Origin: Hyphomicrobiaceae bacterium
GTDB taxonomy: Bacteria; Pseudomonadota; Alphaproteobacteria; Rhizobiales; Hyphomicrobiaceae
Reading direction: 5' to 3'
Assembly: GCA_030655135.1 (NCBI GenBank)
Contig: JAURWC010000075.1
Coordinates: 177,501-241,500, forward strand
Length of the DNA: 64,000 nucleotides
This document shows, piece after piece, positions 49,704-58,526 of the stretch. Position 1 is the first letter of the stretch. Each line of letters starts with the position of its first letter. The position numbers and the translations under genes are program-made. The notes beneath the pieces were generated by a model that ran no database searches, was not told the origin of the DNA, and worked only from the letters and a program-made list of their open reading frames with translations.

Positions 49704-50579
49704 TTAGCAGTATGAGCAACCTGACTTCCGGACATCGGCCACGTGGCCGGTTAGCAATTCCGCGAGGTTTTCGTAGCCGCCTGCCACAACGTGGTCGCCG
49801 ACTAGGAAGAACGGCGTGCCGCCGACGTTGAGCTTTTTGGCAAGGTCCAAGACCTTGTCGAGCTCAGCCTTGATCTCCGGGCTGTCCATGTCAGCCTTCA
49901 ACTTCGCCATGTCGAGGCCGAGCGCCTCGGCCTTCTTGAGCGCGGTTGCTTCCGAGGCGATGCCCTGGCCCTTCATGAGCGCCTGATGCACTTCCATGTA
50001 CTTGCCCTGCTTGCGCGCGGCCAATGCCACCTTCGCAGCGCCGGGTGAAGCCTCCTGATTGATGATCGGCAATTCCTTGAAGACGAACTTCACCTTTGGG
50101 TCGTCCTTGATGACCTTGGCGATGTCGTCGTAGCTGCGCCGGCAATAGCCGCAATTGTAGTCGAAGAATTCGACGATCGTGACGTCGCCGTCCGGATTGC
50201 CGCCGATGGCAGAGTTGGGATCCTTGAAGATATCGTTGGCGTTGTCCTTCAGTGCCGCCTTGGTCTTTTCCGCCTGATCCTTCTCCATCTTGGCTTCCAA
50301 GGCCTGCTGCGCCTGCAGCAGGATCTCCGGATTGGCCATCAGGTACTCCTTGATGACCTGCTCGATCTCAGAACGGCGTTCCGGGCTGACGGGAACTTTC
50401 GCGGCTTCGGCAGCTGGTGCCGGCGCGGCTGGTGGGGGCCTGTCTTCTGCGTCCGCTGCGACGAACCCGAACGAGACGAACGCCATCGTCCCGGCTGCAA
50501 ACAGCGCCATCGGCAGACCGCAACGGCGCGTCCCGTTGTTCTTCGCGGAGCCGGAATTCTTGTCGTGTATGAAAGGCAT
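49704..50579 (-). CDS. DsbA/Com1-like thiol-disulfide oxidoreductase
   Basis: About 291 residues. An N-terminal membrane or signal segment (GLPMALFAAGTMAFVSFGFV), a Pro/Ala linker, a helical region (SEIEQVIKEYLMANPEILLQ), then a thioredoxin fold with active site FFDYNCGYCRRSY (CxxC) and cis-Pro GGTPFFLVGD. The very C terminus adds SGCSYC, a second CxxC not usual for the family. Start ATG 50579 or 50591; neither ribosome site is strong. Adjacent to the M48 protease gene on the same strand. Confidence 0.9.
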   Translation of the reverse strand: MPFIHDKNSGSAKNNGTRRCGLPMALFAAGTMAFVSFGFVAADAEDRPPPAAPAPAAEAAKVPVSPERRSEIEQVIKEYLMANPEILLQAQQALEAKMEKDQAEKTKAALKDNANDIFKDPNSAIGGNPDGDVTIVEFFDYNCGYCRRSYDDIAKVIKDDPKVKFVFKELPIINQEASPGAAKVALAARKQGKYMEVHQALMKGQGIASEATALKKAEALGLDMAKLKADMDSPEIKAELDKVLDLAKKLNVGGTPFFLVGDHVVAGGYENLAELLTGHVADVRKSGCSYC

Positions 50580-50635
50580 GTAAGGGACCATCTCGAACGT
50601 TGTTATGTTTCTAGCGGCGTCGTCGTGTTGGAACG

Positions 50636-52054
50636 TCAGCCGTCCGTCTTCGGCGGCTTCTGGGTGATGATGTCGTCGGCGGCCATCCAGTCGGGCGAAT
50701 TCGGCTTCAGGCCGGCCTGGGCCCGTTTCGCGAAATCCTTGGCCATCTTGAAGTCTCCAAAGCACATCAGCCGCTGTGCGCGCGCCAGATCCGCTTTGGA
50801 CTGCAGGCCTTTGGCGTAGAACGCCTCGCCGAGCGCGTTGTAAGCCCGGCAATCGTCCTCGTCGCGGCGCAGCGTTTCTTTGAGCAGGTTGATAGCCTCG
50901 TCGACCACCCCTGGCTGTTTCGTCTGGAGCAGCGCGGCCGCCAACTGCGTCTTGATGAGAGTCGGCCCGTTGCCCGCGACCTGTAGCGATTTGCGCAGCG
51001 CCTGCACGGCTTCCTGCGCGCGCCCGGCGCGCTGATAGAAGTCGCCTTTCACTTCCCAAAAGTAGGGATTGTTCGGCTGCTCCTGGATCAGTTGGTCAAT
51101 CAGCGCGACACCGGCTTCGAGGCTGCCTTGGCCGCCCGATCTGAATTGGGCGATGGCGCGTGCATAACGCGCGGGCACGCTGGCATCGGACTGCGGATAG
51201 CGTTTGAACACGACACCTGGTGCTTCCAGGTAGCCCGAGAGTTTCGCGCGCATCATGTCGTGCCGCGCCTGCAACTGAGGCGAATCCTTTGCACCAAAGT
51301 AGGGCGAAGCCTCGACGAGTTGCCGCAATCGGGCCAGACGATCCCGCGCGACGGGATGGGTGCGCGCGAATGCGTTCTGGTCAGCGCCGGAAATGAACAT
51401 TTCCTGGTTGGCGAAGCGCTCGAACGTCGTCAGCATGCCTTGGCCCGACTGCTGGGTGGCATTGAGATATTTCAAGCCGGCCTGGTCGGCCGCCGATTCC
51501 TGGCTGCGCCGCTCCGCCGTCAACGCGCGCATGACGAGTTCGCCGCCGCCGGCCATGACGCCCTGGCCCGCCGCCATCGCTTCCCGCCCGCCATCGCCGC
51601 CGGCCACCGCGCCGCCGATCATCGCGCCAATGCCGAGAATCTGAGCCAGCAGCATGCGCGACTTGTCCTGCGCGATACGAATGCGCAGCGAGGCCATGTG
51701 CCCGCCCTCGATATGCCCGGCCTCGTGTGCCAGCACGCCGATCACTTCGTTCGGCGTCTTGGCGATCATCAGCGCGCCGCTGTGCATGAACACGCTGCGG
51801 CCGTCCATGACGAAGGCGTTGAAGGCCTCGTTGTTGATGATGCGAACGGCGACCTGCTGCGAGCCAAGGCCCGCCGCCTTGAAGATCGGCTGAGAGTATG
51901 CGTTCAGCAGTTCTTCGATTTCGGTATCGCGCAATAGGCCTGAGCGCATCTGCTGGGCAGACGCAGGAGCGGCTGAGGCCGCGAACAACAGGGTGACGGC
52001 AGCGAGTGCCGCGCCACGCCGGGCACGAGTGCCAACTTTGATTTTGCCAATCAT
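50636..52054 (-). CDS. M48 family metalloprotease with TPR domain (BepA-like)
   Basis: About 472 residues. Signal peptide (RRGAALAAVTLLFAASAAPA SAQ). Zinc site HEAGHIEGGH with third ligand in QESAADQAG. The C-terminal half is TPR-like (QLIQEQPNNPYFWEVKGDFY, EAVQALRKSL, AYNALGEAFYAKGL). BepA/YfgC proteins survey beta-barrel assembly in the periplasm; a similar role is inferred. ATG 52054 places the signal peptide at the N terminus. Confidence 0.92.
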   Translation of the reverse strand: MIGKIKVGTRARRGAALAAVTLLFAASAAPASAQQMRSGLLRDTEIEELLNAYSQPIFKAAGLGSQQVAVRIINNEAFNAFVMDGRSVFMHSGALMIAKTPNEVIGVLAHEAGHIEGGHMASLRIRIAQDKSRMLLAQILGIGAMIGGAVAGGDGGREAMAAGQGVMAGGGELVMRALTAERRSQESAADQAGLKYLNATQQSGQGMLTTFERFANQEMFISGADQNAFARTHPVARDRLARLRQLVEASPYFGAKDSPQLQARHDMMRAKLSGYLEAPGVVFKRYPQSDASVPARYARAIAQFRSGGQGSLEAGVALIDQLIQEQPNNPYFWEVKGDFYQRAGRAQEAVQALRKSLQVAGNGPTLIKTQLAAALLQTKQPGVVDEAINLLKETLRRDEDDCRAYNALGEAFYAKGLQSKADLARAQRLMCFGDFKMAKDFAKRAQAGLKPNSPDWMAADDIITQKPPKTDG

Positions 52055-52289
52055 CGTTCGACCAGTGAAACCGTTGCCATTGGGGCCGTTGAATTGGGCG
52101 CAACCGCTGCGCCAGCGTTGTTGAGCGACGACGTTCCGGTAGCCAGGCAGCGACGCCTCACGCAAAACCTCGCGCAACCCAATGAAGCCCGCTATTTACA
52201 CCGTCAATCCTGGCGGCGCAGCCGTTCTTTTTTGCTGCGGCATCAACGGGTGACATTTGGGCGCGAGCAAGGCGCGAAAGGCAAAGTTC

Positions 52290-53516
52290 ATGGGCGATAT
52301 CCCGCCAGCTGACAGTCCAGGCAGCACTAAACGCACGGCTATGGCGCAAGCCTTGCTGCGCGACCCCGCGCGGCGCAGCAACATCGACAGCTTCATCGTG
52401 ATGGACGTCATGCGCATGGCCGCAGCAGATGAGGCTGCCGGCCGGTCCATCATTCATATGGAAGTGGGCCAGCCCGCAACGCCTGCGCCGCTCGCCGCGC
52501 GTGAAGCCGCCAAGCGCGCTATCGACAGCAACAACTTGGGCTACACGCTGGCGCTTGGCATGACGCCGCTGCGCGAACGGATTACCCAGCATTATTCCGA
52601 AAGCTACGGCGTGAGCGTCGATCCTGGCCGCGTCGTCGTCACGACGGGATCGTCAGCCGCTTTCGTCCTGGCGTTCCTGGCGCTGTTCGACGCCGGCGCG
52701 CGGGTGGCGCTGCCCTCTCCCGGCTATCCTTGTTATCGCCACATCTTGACGGCGCTGGGCGTCGATCCCGTCATCGTCACGACGGGCCCGGCCACGCGCT
52801 GGATGCCCGATCCAGAAGACATTGCGCGCCTGCACGCATTGGCCGGCCTGGATGGCTTGCTCGTTGCCAGCCCCGCCAATCCGACGGGCACGATGCTGAC
52901 GCCGGACCATCTGGCGGCCCTGACGAAAGTGTGCCGAGACAACGGCATCTGGTTCATCTCCGACGAGATCTATCATGGCCTCACATACACGCAGCCCGCG
53001 GCGACGGCCCTGCAGTCGTCCGACGACGCTATCGTTATCAATAGCTTCTCAAAGTACTTCTCGATGACGGGCTGGCGCGTCGGCTGGCTTATCGTGCCCG
53101 ATGCGCTGGTGCGCGTGGTGGAGCGGCTGGCGCAAAATCTCTACATCGCCCCGCCGGCCATCGCCCAGGTCGCCGCGCTCGGCGCCTTCGACGCGCGCGA
53201 AGAACTCGAAGCCAACCGCCGCGTCTACGCCGCCAACCGCGAGCTTCTGCTGCAGGAACTTCCCAAGGCCGGCTTCACGGATATCGTGCCTGCTGATGGC
53301 GCCTTCTACCTCTACGCCAACGTCTCCGCCCTCACCGGCGATGCGCTGGAATTCTGCGGCCGGATGCTGCGCGAGGCTGGCGTCGCCACCACCCCCGGCG
53401 TGGATTTCGATGCCGCGCGCGGCAATCAATATGTCCGCTTTTCCTACGCCGGAAGCACCCCTGACATGCAAGAAGCGGCCAGACGCTTGCACGCCTGGCC
53501 GCTTCTCAAACGGTGA
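52290..53516 (+). CDS. PLP-dependent aminotransferase (class I/II)
   Basis: 408 residues, aspartate-aminotransferase fold. Conserved: GQPATPAPLAAREAAKRAI, ASPANPTGTML (Asn), SDEIYHGLTY (Asp, Tyr), the PLP Lys in NSFSKYFSMTGWRVGW, and the C-terminal Arg in NQYVRFSYAG. Substrate not determined. ATG 52290 has AAGG 8 bases upstream; ATG 52341 is a shorter alternative. Its last codons form half of a 12-bp inverted repeat. Confidence 0.92.
   Translation: MGDIPPADSPGSTKRTAMAQALLRDPARRSNIDSFIVMDVMRMAAADEAAGRSIIHMEVGQPATPAPLAAREAAKRAIDSNNLGYTLALGMTPLRERITQHYSESYGVSVDPGRVVVTTGSSAAFVLAFLALFDAGARVALPSPGYPCYRHILTALGVDPVIVTTGPATRWMPDPEDIARLHALAGLDGLLVASPANPTGTMLTPDHLAALTKVCRDNGIWFISDEIYHGLTYTQPAATALQSSDDAIVINSFSKYFSMTGWRVGWLIVPDALVRVVERLAQNLYIAPPAIAQVAALGAFDAREELEANRRVYAANRELLLQELPKAGFTDIVPADGAFYLYANVSALTGDALEFCGRMLREAGVATTPGVDFDAARGNQYVRFSYAGSTPDMQEAARRLHAWPLLKR
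53471..53506. terminator. 12-bp inverted repeat at convergent gene ends
   Basis: AGAAGCGGCCAG (53471-53482) and CTGGCCGCTTCT (53495-53506) are perfect complements around a 12-base loop, inside the last codons of the aminotransferase and facing the end of the convergent M15 gene. It lacks a T-run, so it is a candidate bidirectional or RNA-stabilising hairpin rather than a classical terminator. Confidence 0.45.
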
Positions 53517-53540
53517 ACATTGCCCGGTGCTTAGGTCCGA

Positions 53541-54122
53541 TTAGCCGCGACGGCGGCCGCCGGCGCCAAGCGACACGAAGCGCTGGCCCACATCGACGTG
53601 GATGTGGTTCATGCCCGCGTAGGTCATCGTGCCACCCGAGTGGTGGTTCTTGATCAGCCACTGAACGATTGCGCCCTTCTTGCCCGAGGGGGCATTGAAG
53701 TCGATCGCCAGGCCGTAGCGATGCTTGGACGGCTTACCGCTGCCGGCAATGACGGCACCGGGTCGGCAGGTCGAAACGATCTGCACGGCGCCGAACTGCG
53801 ATTCGATGCGGCTCAGAAGCGCGCGGGCCGAAGCCTGCAGGCACGTGCGCGACGTGCCGGCACCACCATGCGAATGCGCATGACGGCTACCGCCGCGGCT
53901 GCGGCTTCCACTGCGGCTGGCAGAGCGGCGGCCGCTCTTGTGCGCGCCGTAATGCTTGCCCGAACGCTTATGCGCCCGCTGCTTGCCGGACTGCTGGGCC
54001 TTGAAGGTGCTGGCTTCGCTGTAGCCGTCACCGAAGACGCCGTGGACCGCTGCCTGCGCCGTCAAAGGCGCAAATGCGGCTAGCGCCAGTCCAAGTACTG
54101 ACGTGATCAAAGTCTTGCTCAT
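53541..54122 (-). CDS. Secreted M15/YcbK-like peptidase (DUF882 type)
   Basis: 193 residues. Signal peptide (TLITSVLGLALAAFAPLTA). A basic, low-complexity region of Ser/Arg/His/Gly (about 45-90) precedes a compact catalytic domain: SKHRYGLAIDFN (H-x6-D) and MNHIHVDVG (HxH), the zinc-ligand pattern of M15-like peptidases. Probably acts on peptidoglycan cross-links. GAGGG lies before ATG 54122. Confidence 0.85.
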   Translation of the reverse strand: MSKTLITSVLGLALAAFAPLTAQAAVHGVFGDGYSEASTFKAQQSGKQRAHKRSGKHYGAHKSGRRSASRSGSRSRGGSRHAHSHGGAGTSRTCLQASARALLSRIESQFGAVQIVSTCRPGAVIAGSGKPSKHRYGLAIDFNAPSGKKGAIVQWLIKNHHSGGTMTYAGMNHIHVDVGQRFVSLGAGGRRRG

Positions 54123-54516
54123 GATAATCCCTCGAAAGTGCATCCGTCATCGAAACCTCAAACCGACAGGAAGTTTTCTTCTCTTGTCGAGTATTGAAGT
54201 CGAAGATGCGTAGTCTTCACCCTCCCATGACGAGATGCGTTGACACCATTCCGCCAGCTAATGTGCTGGGGCCGTTTCTGGGAAGCGATCGTCTGCGCGA
54301 TCTGCTGGGTTCAGACTGGCGTTGACCGCCGCTTAACCACGGGGCTAACCACCAGCGGCCTGTGTTGAAAATGTGGCCGCACAAGACCCGTGCGACCAAC
54401 TGAGCCAGCCAGGCCAGCCAAGCCCGCTGAGTGGAAGCCTCCGTATCCGGAAAACCGCAAAGAAAAAGGGCCGGATTTCTCCGGCCCTTCCATCAGCTCA
54501 AACCGAGCAGGCGCAG
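54123..54516. other. Intergenic region between M15 gene and rne
   Basis: 394 bases. Contains the rne terminator (54460-54490) and must hold the promoter of the M15 gene. No tRNA or conserved frame was seen. Confidence 0.6.
54460..54490 (-). terminator. Rho-independent terminator of rne
   Basis: Minus-strand stem AGGGCCGGA/TCCGGCCCT with a GAAA loop, followed by TTTTTCTTT. It lies about 30 bases after the rne stop. Confidence 0.85.
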
Positions 54517-57500
54517 TCAGCGGCGCTGCCACCAGCCGCGGCGGACGGCAGTGGTGCCAGCCTCGTCGCTGACCGGTTCCGCTTCTTCCGCGGCAGCCTC
54601 ATCCGGCCGGACCACGACGCGTTCCAGCTTCGGTTCGCTTGACGTTGTGGATCGCCGCGCCCGTGGCGCGGGCGCCGCAGCCATTGCTGCCGGCGCGCTG
54701 GGCTCTGCAGCGGCCTCAACCGCTGGTTCCGGCATGGACGGCACCTCGGCCCCTTGCGAAGCCGGCACGTAGGTTTCCACCGGCAAAGCTTGAATATCTT
54801 CGGATGCAGCAGCCGGTATCCCGTTCGTTCTGCCGCCGTTGCGTCCGCGCCCACGAGGCTCACGGGCGGGACGTGCGGCCGGCTCGTCGCCAGCCCCATC
54901 CTCGTTACTATCTTGATCAACGCCCTCTGCCAAATCGGCTCTGGCGTCCCCGGTGACGGCAGTCATTGCGGCGGGTGCGTCTTCGCTGTCGAAGCCTTCT
55001 GCAGCTTCGTCCCGCGTGTCGTCGTTGGCCGCACGGGCCTCGCCGCGTTCACCGCGATCCCGGCCGCGGCGTCCACCGCGACGGCCACGACGGCGGCGCC
55101 GGCCTTCGCGGCTTTCCTCGCCGCGTGCTCCACCCTCGGCAGTGCGTTCTTCGCCACCCGCTTCATCGCCGTCCCGGCCACCGGCCTCGACGTCGATCTC
55201 TTCGATGCCGTCGTCGTCAGCTTCGCCGACGACTTCGACGCCGCCGTCTTCATCGTCGCGCTGCGTGTCGCCACCGCGATCGAACTGCTGGCGGGCGCCG
55301 TTCTCGCCATCGCGCTCGCCGCGGCGGCCACGCCGTCTGCGCCGGCGCTTGCGGCCGCCTTCTTCGCGATTTTCGCCGTCATCACGGGCCTCGTGCCCGT
55401 TTCCGCGGCCGTTGCGCGGCTCCGCACTGCGGACCACCTCTTCGCCCTCGACGACGTCGTCTTCCGCCTCGTCCTCGCCTTCAAAGCCCCAGTCCATGTT
55501 GACCGCAGCCGAGCGCGTCGAGCGGCGGGCAGCTGGTGGAACCGCCGCCGCATGGCCCTTCTCGATCGTGAAATTCGCACCCTGCAGCTTTTCGCTGGCC
55601 GTGATCGTGATCGTCAGGCCGTGGCGAGCTTCCATCTCGTTGATGTACGGCCGCTTATTGTTGAGCAGATACAGCGCGACGGTTGCCGTGGTCGTCGCGA
55701 TCAGCGACGTCCGCGCCCCGGCCATCAGCGCGTCTTCCAGTCCGCGCAACACCGCCAGCGCGACGCTTTCGGTCGAGCGGATAATGCCGGTGCCCTGGCA
55801 ATGCGGACACTGCGACGTCGATCCTTCGAGCACGCCGGTGCGCATGCGCTGGCGCGACATTTCCATCAAGCCGAAGTGGCTGATGCGGCCCAGCTGAATG
55901 CGGGCCCGGTCGAAGCGCAGCGCATCCTTCAGGCGGCGTTCCACCGCCCGGTTGTTGCGCTTTTCTTCCATGTCGATGTAGTCGATCACCACGAGACCGG
56001 CGAGGTCGCGCAGCTTCAGCTGGCGCGCGATTTCGTCCGATGCTTCCAGGTTGGTATTCAGCGCCGTCTCTTCGATCGAGAACTCGCGCGTCGACTTGCC
56101 GGAGTTCACGTCGATGGCGACAAGCGCCTCGGTCTGGTTGATGACCAGATAGCCGCCGGAGCGCAGCGTAACGTACGGGCTGAACATGGCATTCAGCTGC
56201 CGCTCGATGCCGAAACGCGTGAACAGCGGCTCCGGCTCGGTATGCTGCAACACGTTCTTGGCGTGGCTCGGCATCAGCATGCGCATGAAATCGCGCGCGT
56301 CGTGATGAGCTTCCTCGCCCGCAACGATGATCTCGTCGACGTCCTTGTTATAGAGGTCGCGGATCGAGCGCTTGATCAGATTGCCTTCCTCGTACACGAG
56401 GTTGGGTGCGGTCGACTGCAACGTGAGATCGCGAACGCTTTCCCAGAGCCGCAGCAGATACTCGAAGTCGCGCTTGATTTCTTGCTGCGTGCGCGCCGCA
56501 CCCGCCGTGCGGATGATAAGGCCCATGCCCTCCGGGACCTCAAGATCCTGAGCGATGGCCTTCAGGCGCTTGCGGTCCTGCGGCTGCGTGATCTTGCGGG
56601 AAATGCCGCCGCCGCGCGCCGTATTCGGCATGAGCACGGTGTAGCGGCCGGCCAGCGACAGATACGTCGTCAGAGCCGCGCCTTTGTTGCCGCGCTCTTC
56701 CTTGACCACCTGCACCAGGATGACCTGGCGCCGCTTGATGACTTCCTGGATCTTGTAGCTGCGCGGCCGGCGGCGGGGGCGTGACGGCAGCTCCTCCAGA
56801 GCATCCTCTGCACCAACCTGTTCGACCGTCTCGACGTCGCCTTCCGGACCCTTGGCGGCCGGGGCTACAACTTCAATGTTGCCCTCTTCGGTGTCTTCGC
56901 CTGCCTCGTCCTGACCGGCGTCCGATGCTTCGCCGGCGCTAACGATCTCGCCGGCTTCATCGCCGTCGTCCTCGTCATCATTGTCCTCGTCGTCAGTATC
57001 GTTGTCATCGCGATCGTCTTCGGCGGCCGGCTCGTCGCCTGCCTCGTCGTCGTCCTCGTGCTCACTCTCGCCTTCGGCAGACGGCGGCAGGTCTTCCTTC
57101 AGCACGTCATCGCTGTCGTGAGCGCGCTCCGCCAGCGTGTGCGGGCCGGGAGCCTCGGGCGTGTCGCTTTCGGCCGTGTGGTCATGATCGTGTGCGTGGT
57201 CATCGGAGCCGTGTTCGTGGTCATGCCCCTCATGTCCATGCCCTTCATGTCCATGATCATCATGGGCAGAGGCCGGTGCATCGAAGATCCGCGGCTGCTC
57301 GCCGTCGCCCGGGATACGAGCGGGCCGCGAGCGCCGGCCACGATCATTGCGGCCGCCATCACGGCCGCGCTGACGCTTGGCCAGGCGTTCGGCATGGGCG
57401 TCGACTTCGGCTTCCTCGCGGGCTTCGGCAGCTGCCTCCTCGTCAAGGAGCGCCTGCCGGTCCGCCATTGGGATCTGATAGTAGTCGGGGTGAATTTCGT

Positions 57501-57717
57501 TGAACGCGAGAAATCCGTGGCGATTGCCGCCGTATTCCACGAAAGCCGCCTGCAGCGACGGCTCAACGCGCGTCACCTTGGCGAGGTAGATGTTTCCACG
57601 AAGGAGTTTGCGGGCGGCGCTCTCGTAGTCGAACTCCTCTACGCGGCCGGACCGCAAGACCACCACCCGAGTCTCCTCGGGGTGGGTGGCATCAATAAGC
57701 ATCTTGTTGTGGGACAT
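54517..57717 (-). CDS. rne: Ribonuclease E
   Basis: 1066 residues. The main mRNA-decay and rRNA-processing endonuclease; scaffold of the degradosome. The S1 domain starts at residue 36 and is split by an insertion at about 92-318 that is acidic and holds a His/Asp-rich block (151-180). Catalytic Asp536 (VAIDVNSGK) and Asp579 (VVIDYIDME), Zn-link Cys637 and Cys640 (CPHCQGTG). The C-terminal scaffold (from about 760) is disordered, with Arg-rich and acidic blocks. ATG 57717 has AAGGAA upstream. An acidic S1 insertion is known from alphaproteobacterial RNase E; the His-rich part is unusual. Confidence 0.97.
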   Translation of the reverse strand: MSHNKMLIDATHPEETRVVVLRSGRVEEFDYESAARKLLRGNIYLAKVTRVEPSLQAAFVEYGGNRHGFLAFNEIHPDYYQIPMADRQALLDEEAAAEAREEAEVDAHAERLAKRQRGRDGGRNDRGRRSRPARIPGDGEQPRIFDAPASAHDDHGHEGHGHEGHDHEHGSDDHAHDHDHTAESDTPEAPGPHTLAERAHDSDDVLKEDLPPSAEGESEHEDDDEAGDEPAAEDDRDDNDTDDEDNDDEDDGDEAGEIVSAGEASDAGQDEAGEDTEEGNIEVVAPAAKGPEGDVETVEQVGAEDALEELPSRPRRRPRSYKIQEVIKRRQVILVQVVKEERGNKGAALTTYLSLAGRYTVLMPNTARGGGISRKITQPQDRKRLKAIAQDLEVPEGMGLIIRTAGAARTQQEIKRDFEYLLRLWESVRDLTLQSTAPNLVYEEGNLIKRSIRDLYNKDVDEIIVAGEEAHHDARDFMRMLMPSHAKNVLQHTEPEPLFTRFGIERQLNAMFSPYVTLRSGGYLVINQTEALVAIDVNSGKSTREFSIEETALNTNLEASDEIARQLKLRDLAGLVVIDYIDMEEKRNNRAVERRLKDALRFDRARIQLGRISHFGLMEMSRQRMRTGVLEGSTSQCPHCQGTGIIRSTESVALAVLRGLEDALMAGARTSLIATTTATVALYLLNNKRPYINEMEARHGLTITITASEKLQGANFTIEKGHAAAVPPAARRSTRSAAVNMDWGFEGEDEAEDDVVEGEEVVRSAEPRNGRGNGHEARDDGENREEGGRKRRRRRRGRRGERDGENGARQQFDRGGDTQRDDEDGGVEVVGEADDDGIEEIDVEAGGRDGDEAGGEERTAEGGARGEESREGRRRRRGRRGGRRGRDRGERGEARAANDDTRDEAAEGFDSEDAPAAMTAVTGDARADLAEGVDQDSNEDGAGDEPAARPAREPRGRGRNGGRTNGIPAAASEDIQALPVETYVPASQGAEVPSMPEPAVEAAAEPSAPAAMAAAPAPRARRSTTSSEPKLERVVVRPDEAAAEEAEPVSDEAGTTAVRRGWWQRR

Positions 57718-58526
57718 GTTTTTTCCTTGGCGCGCAGGCGGGAAGGCCCACCGGTCCGGGCATGCCTCGGCATGCTCCTGGCGAAACGCCATCCGCTGGC
57801 GCGCGCATCTGTTGTTGAGAGTGAAAATAAAGACGAATACGTGTCGCGCGCCGCCGCCCGCGCCGGCGAAGCCGGGCGCATGTCACCGTGGTCCCCGAAA
57901 GGACGGCCGGTCTGAGCTTGCGAAACGCGTTTGTTGGTCATGCTCTTTCGTTGTGGTTCGATGTCTCGCCGTTCCCGGCGCGTTTCCGTCGCCGTTTCCG
58001 GCGCCTTTCCACAGTGCGTTGCTGTCGTGCGGGGCCAGGTGTTGGGCACACAGCCGGACCCGCGGAAATCGTCGTAAGCGCGCGGCCCCACCTTTCCATG
58101 GGCTACCTTTGCGCTCGAATTTCATGGAACTCGAGCAGCGGGCGGTGACGGTACCGGCTGAAAAGTGCGCGCTCTGGCCTCGGCCGAAGGCGCGGCAACG
58201 TTCAGGCAGCGGCGTTTATCACCCGCGTTCCCGCAGTCCGGATAGACCACCCCGGCGCAACAGCTGGACACAAGAACTAGGGCGGGCCAGCTTGGCCCAG
58301 CAACCAACACGTCTTGCACCCGCGTCGAGAGGGCGAACCCATCGGAAAGCGGCGACAAATTTTGTAAGGCTTTCGCCCTCGCGAAGCAAGAGCAATGTGG
58401 TAAACGAACTTTCGGAGGGCAGGTTGCATGCGCCCAGTGGCGGCAGTGCCACGAAATTGGCGCTAACAGTCTGCTAACAAGGCATTTTTCCCACGTTCGA
58501 CGCGTGGGCGCTGAGGGGCCTGTGCG
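57718..58526. other. Divergent region rne-amiC with long leader
   Basis: 809 bases without a convincing gene. It should contain the rne promoter and a long 5' leader; in enterics the leader controls RNase E autoregulation, and a similar use here is only a suggestion. A hairpin CCCACG/CGTGGG lies near 58490-58508, close to the amidase start. Frames in it have no family resemblance. Confidence 0.6.

Noticed and set aside
54754-56784. Long plus-strand frames opposite rne
   Set aside because: High-GC antisense shadow of the rne coding sequence; arginine/alanine-rich low-complexity translation without homology signals.
57058-57915. 285-residue plus-strand frame opposite the 5' end of rne
   Set aside because: Mirrors the repetitive His/Asp-coding DNA of rne; no ribosome site and no known domain.
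58490-58508. Terminator in the rne-amiC spacer
   Set aside because: The 6-bp stem has no T-run downstream in either direction (the Ts lie on the 5' side).
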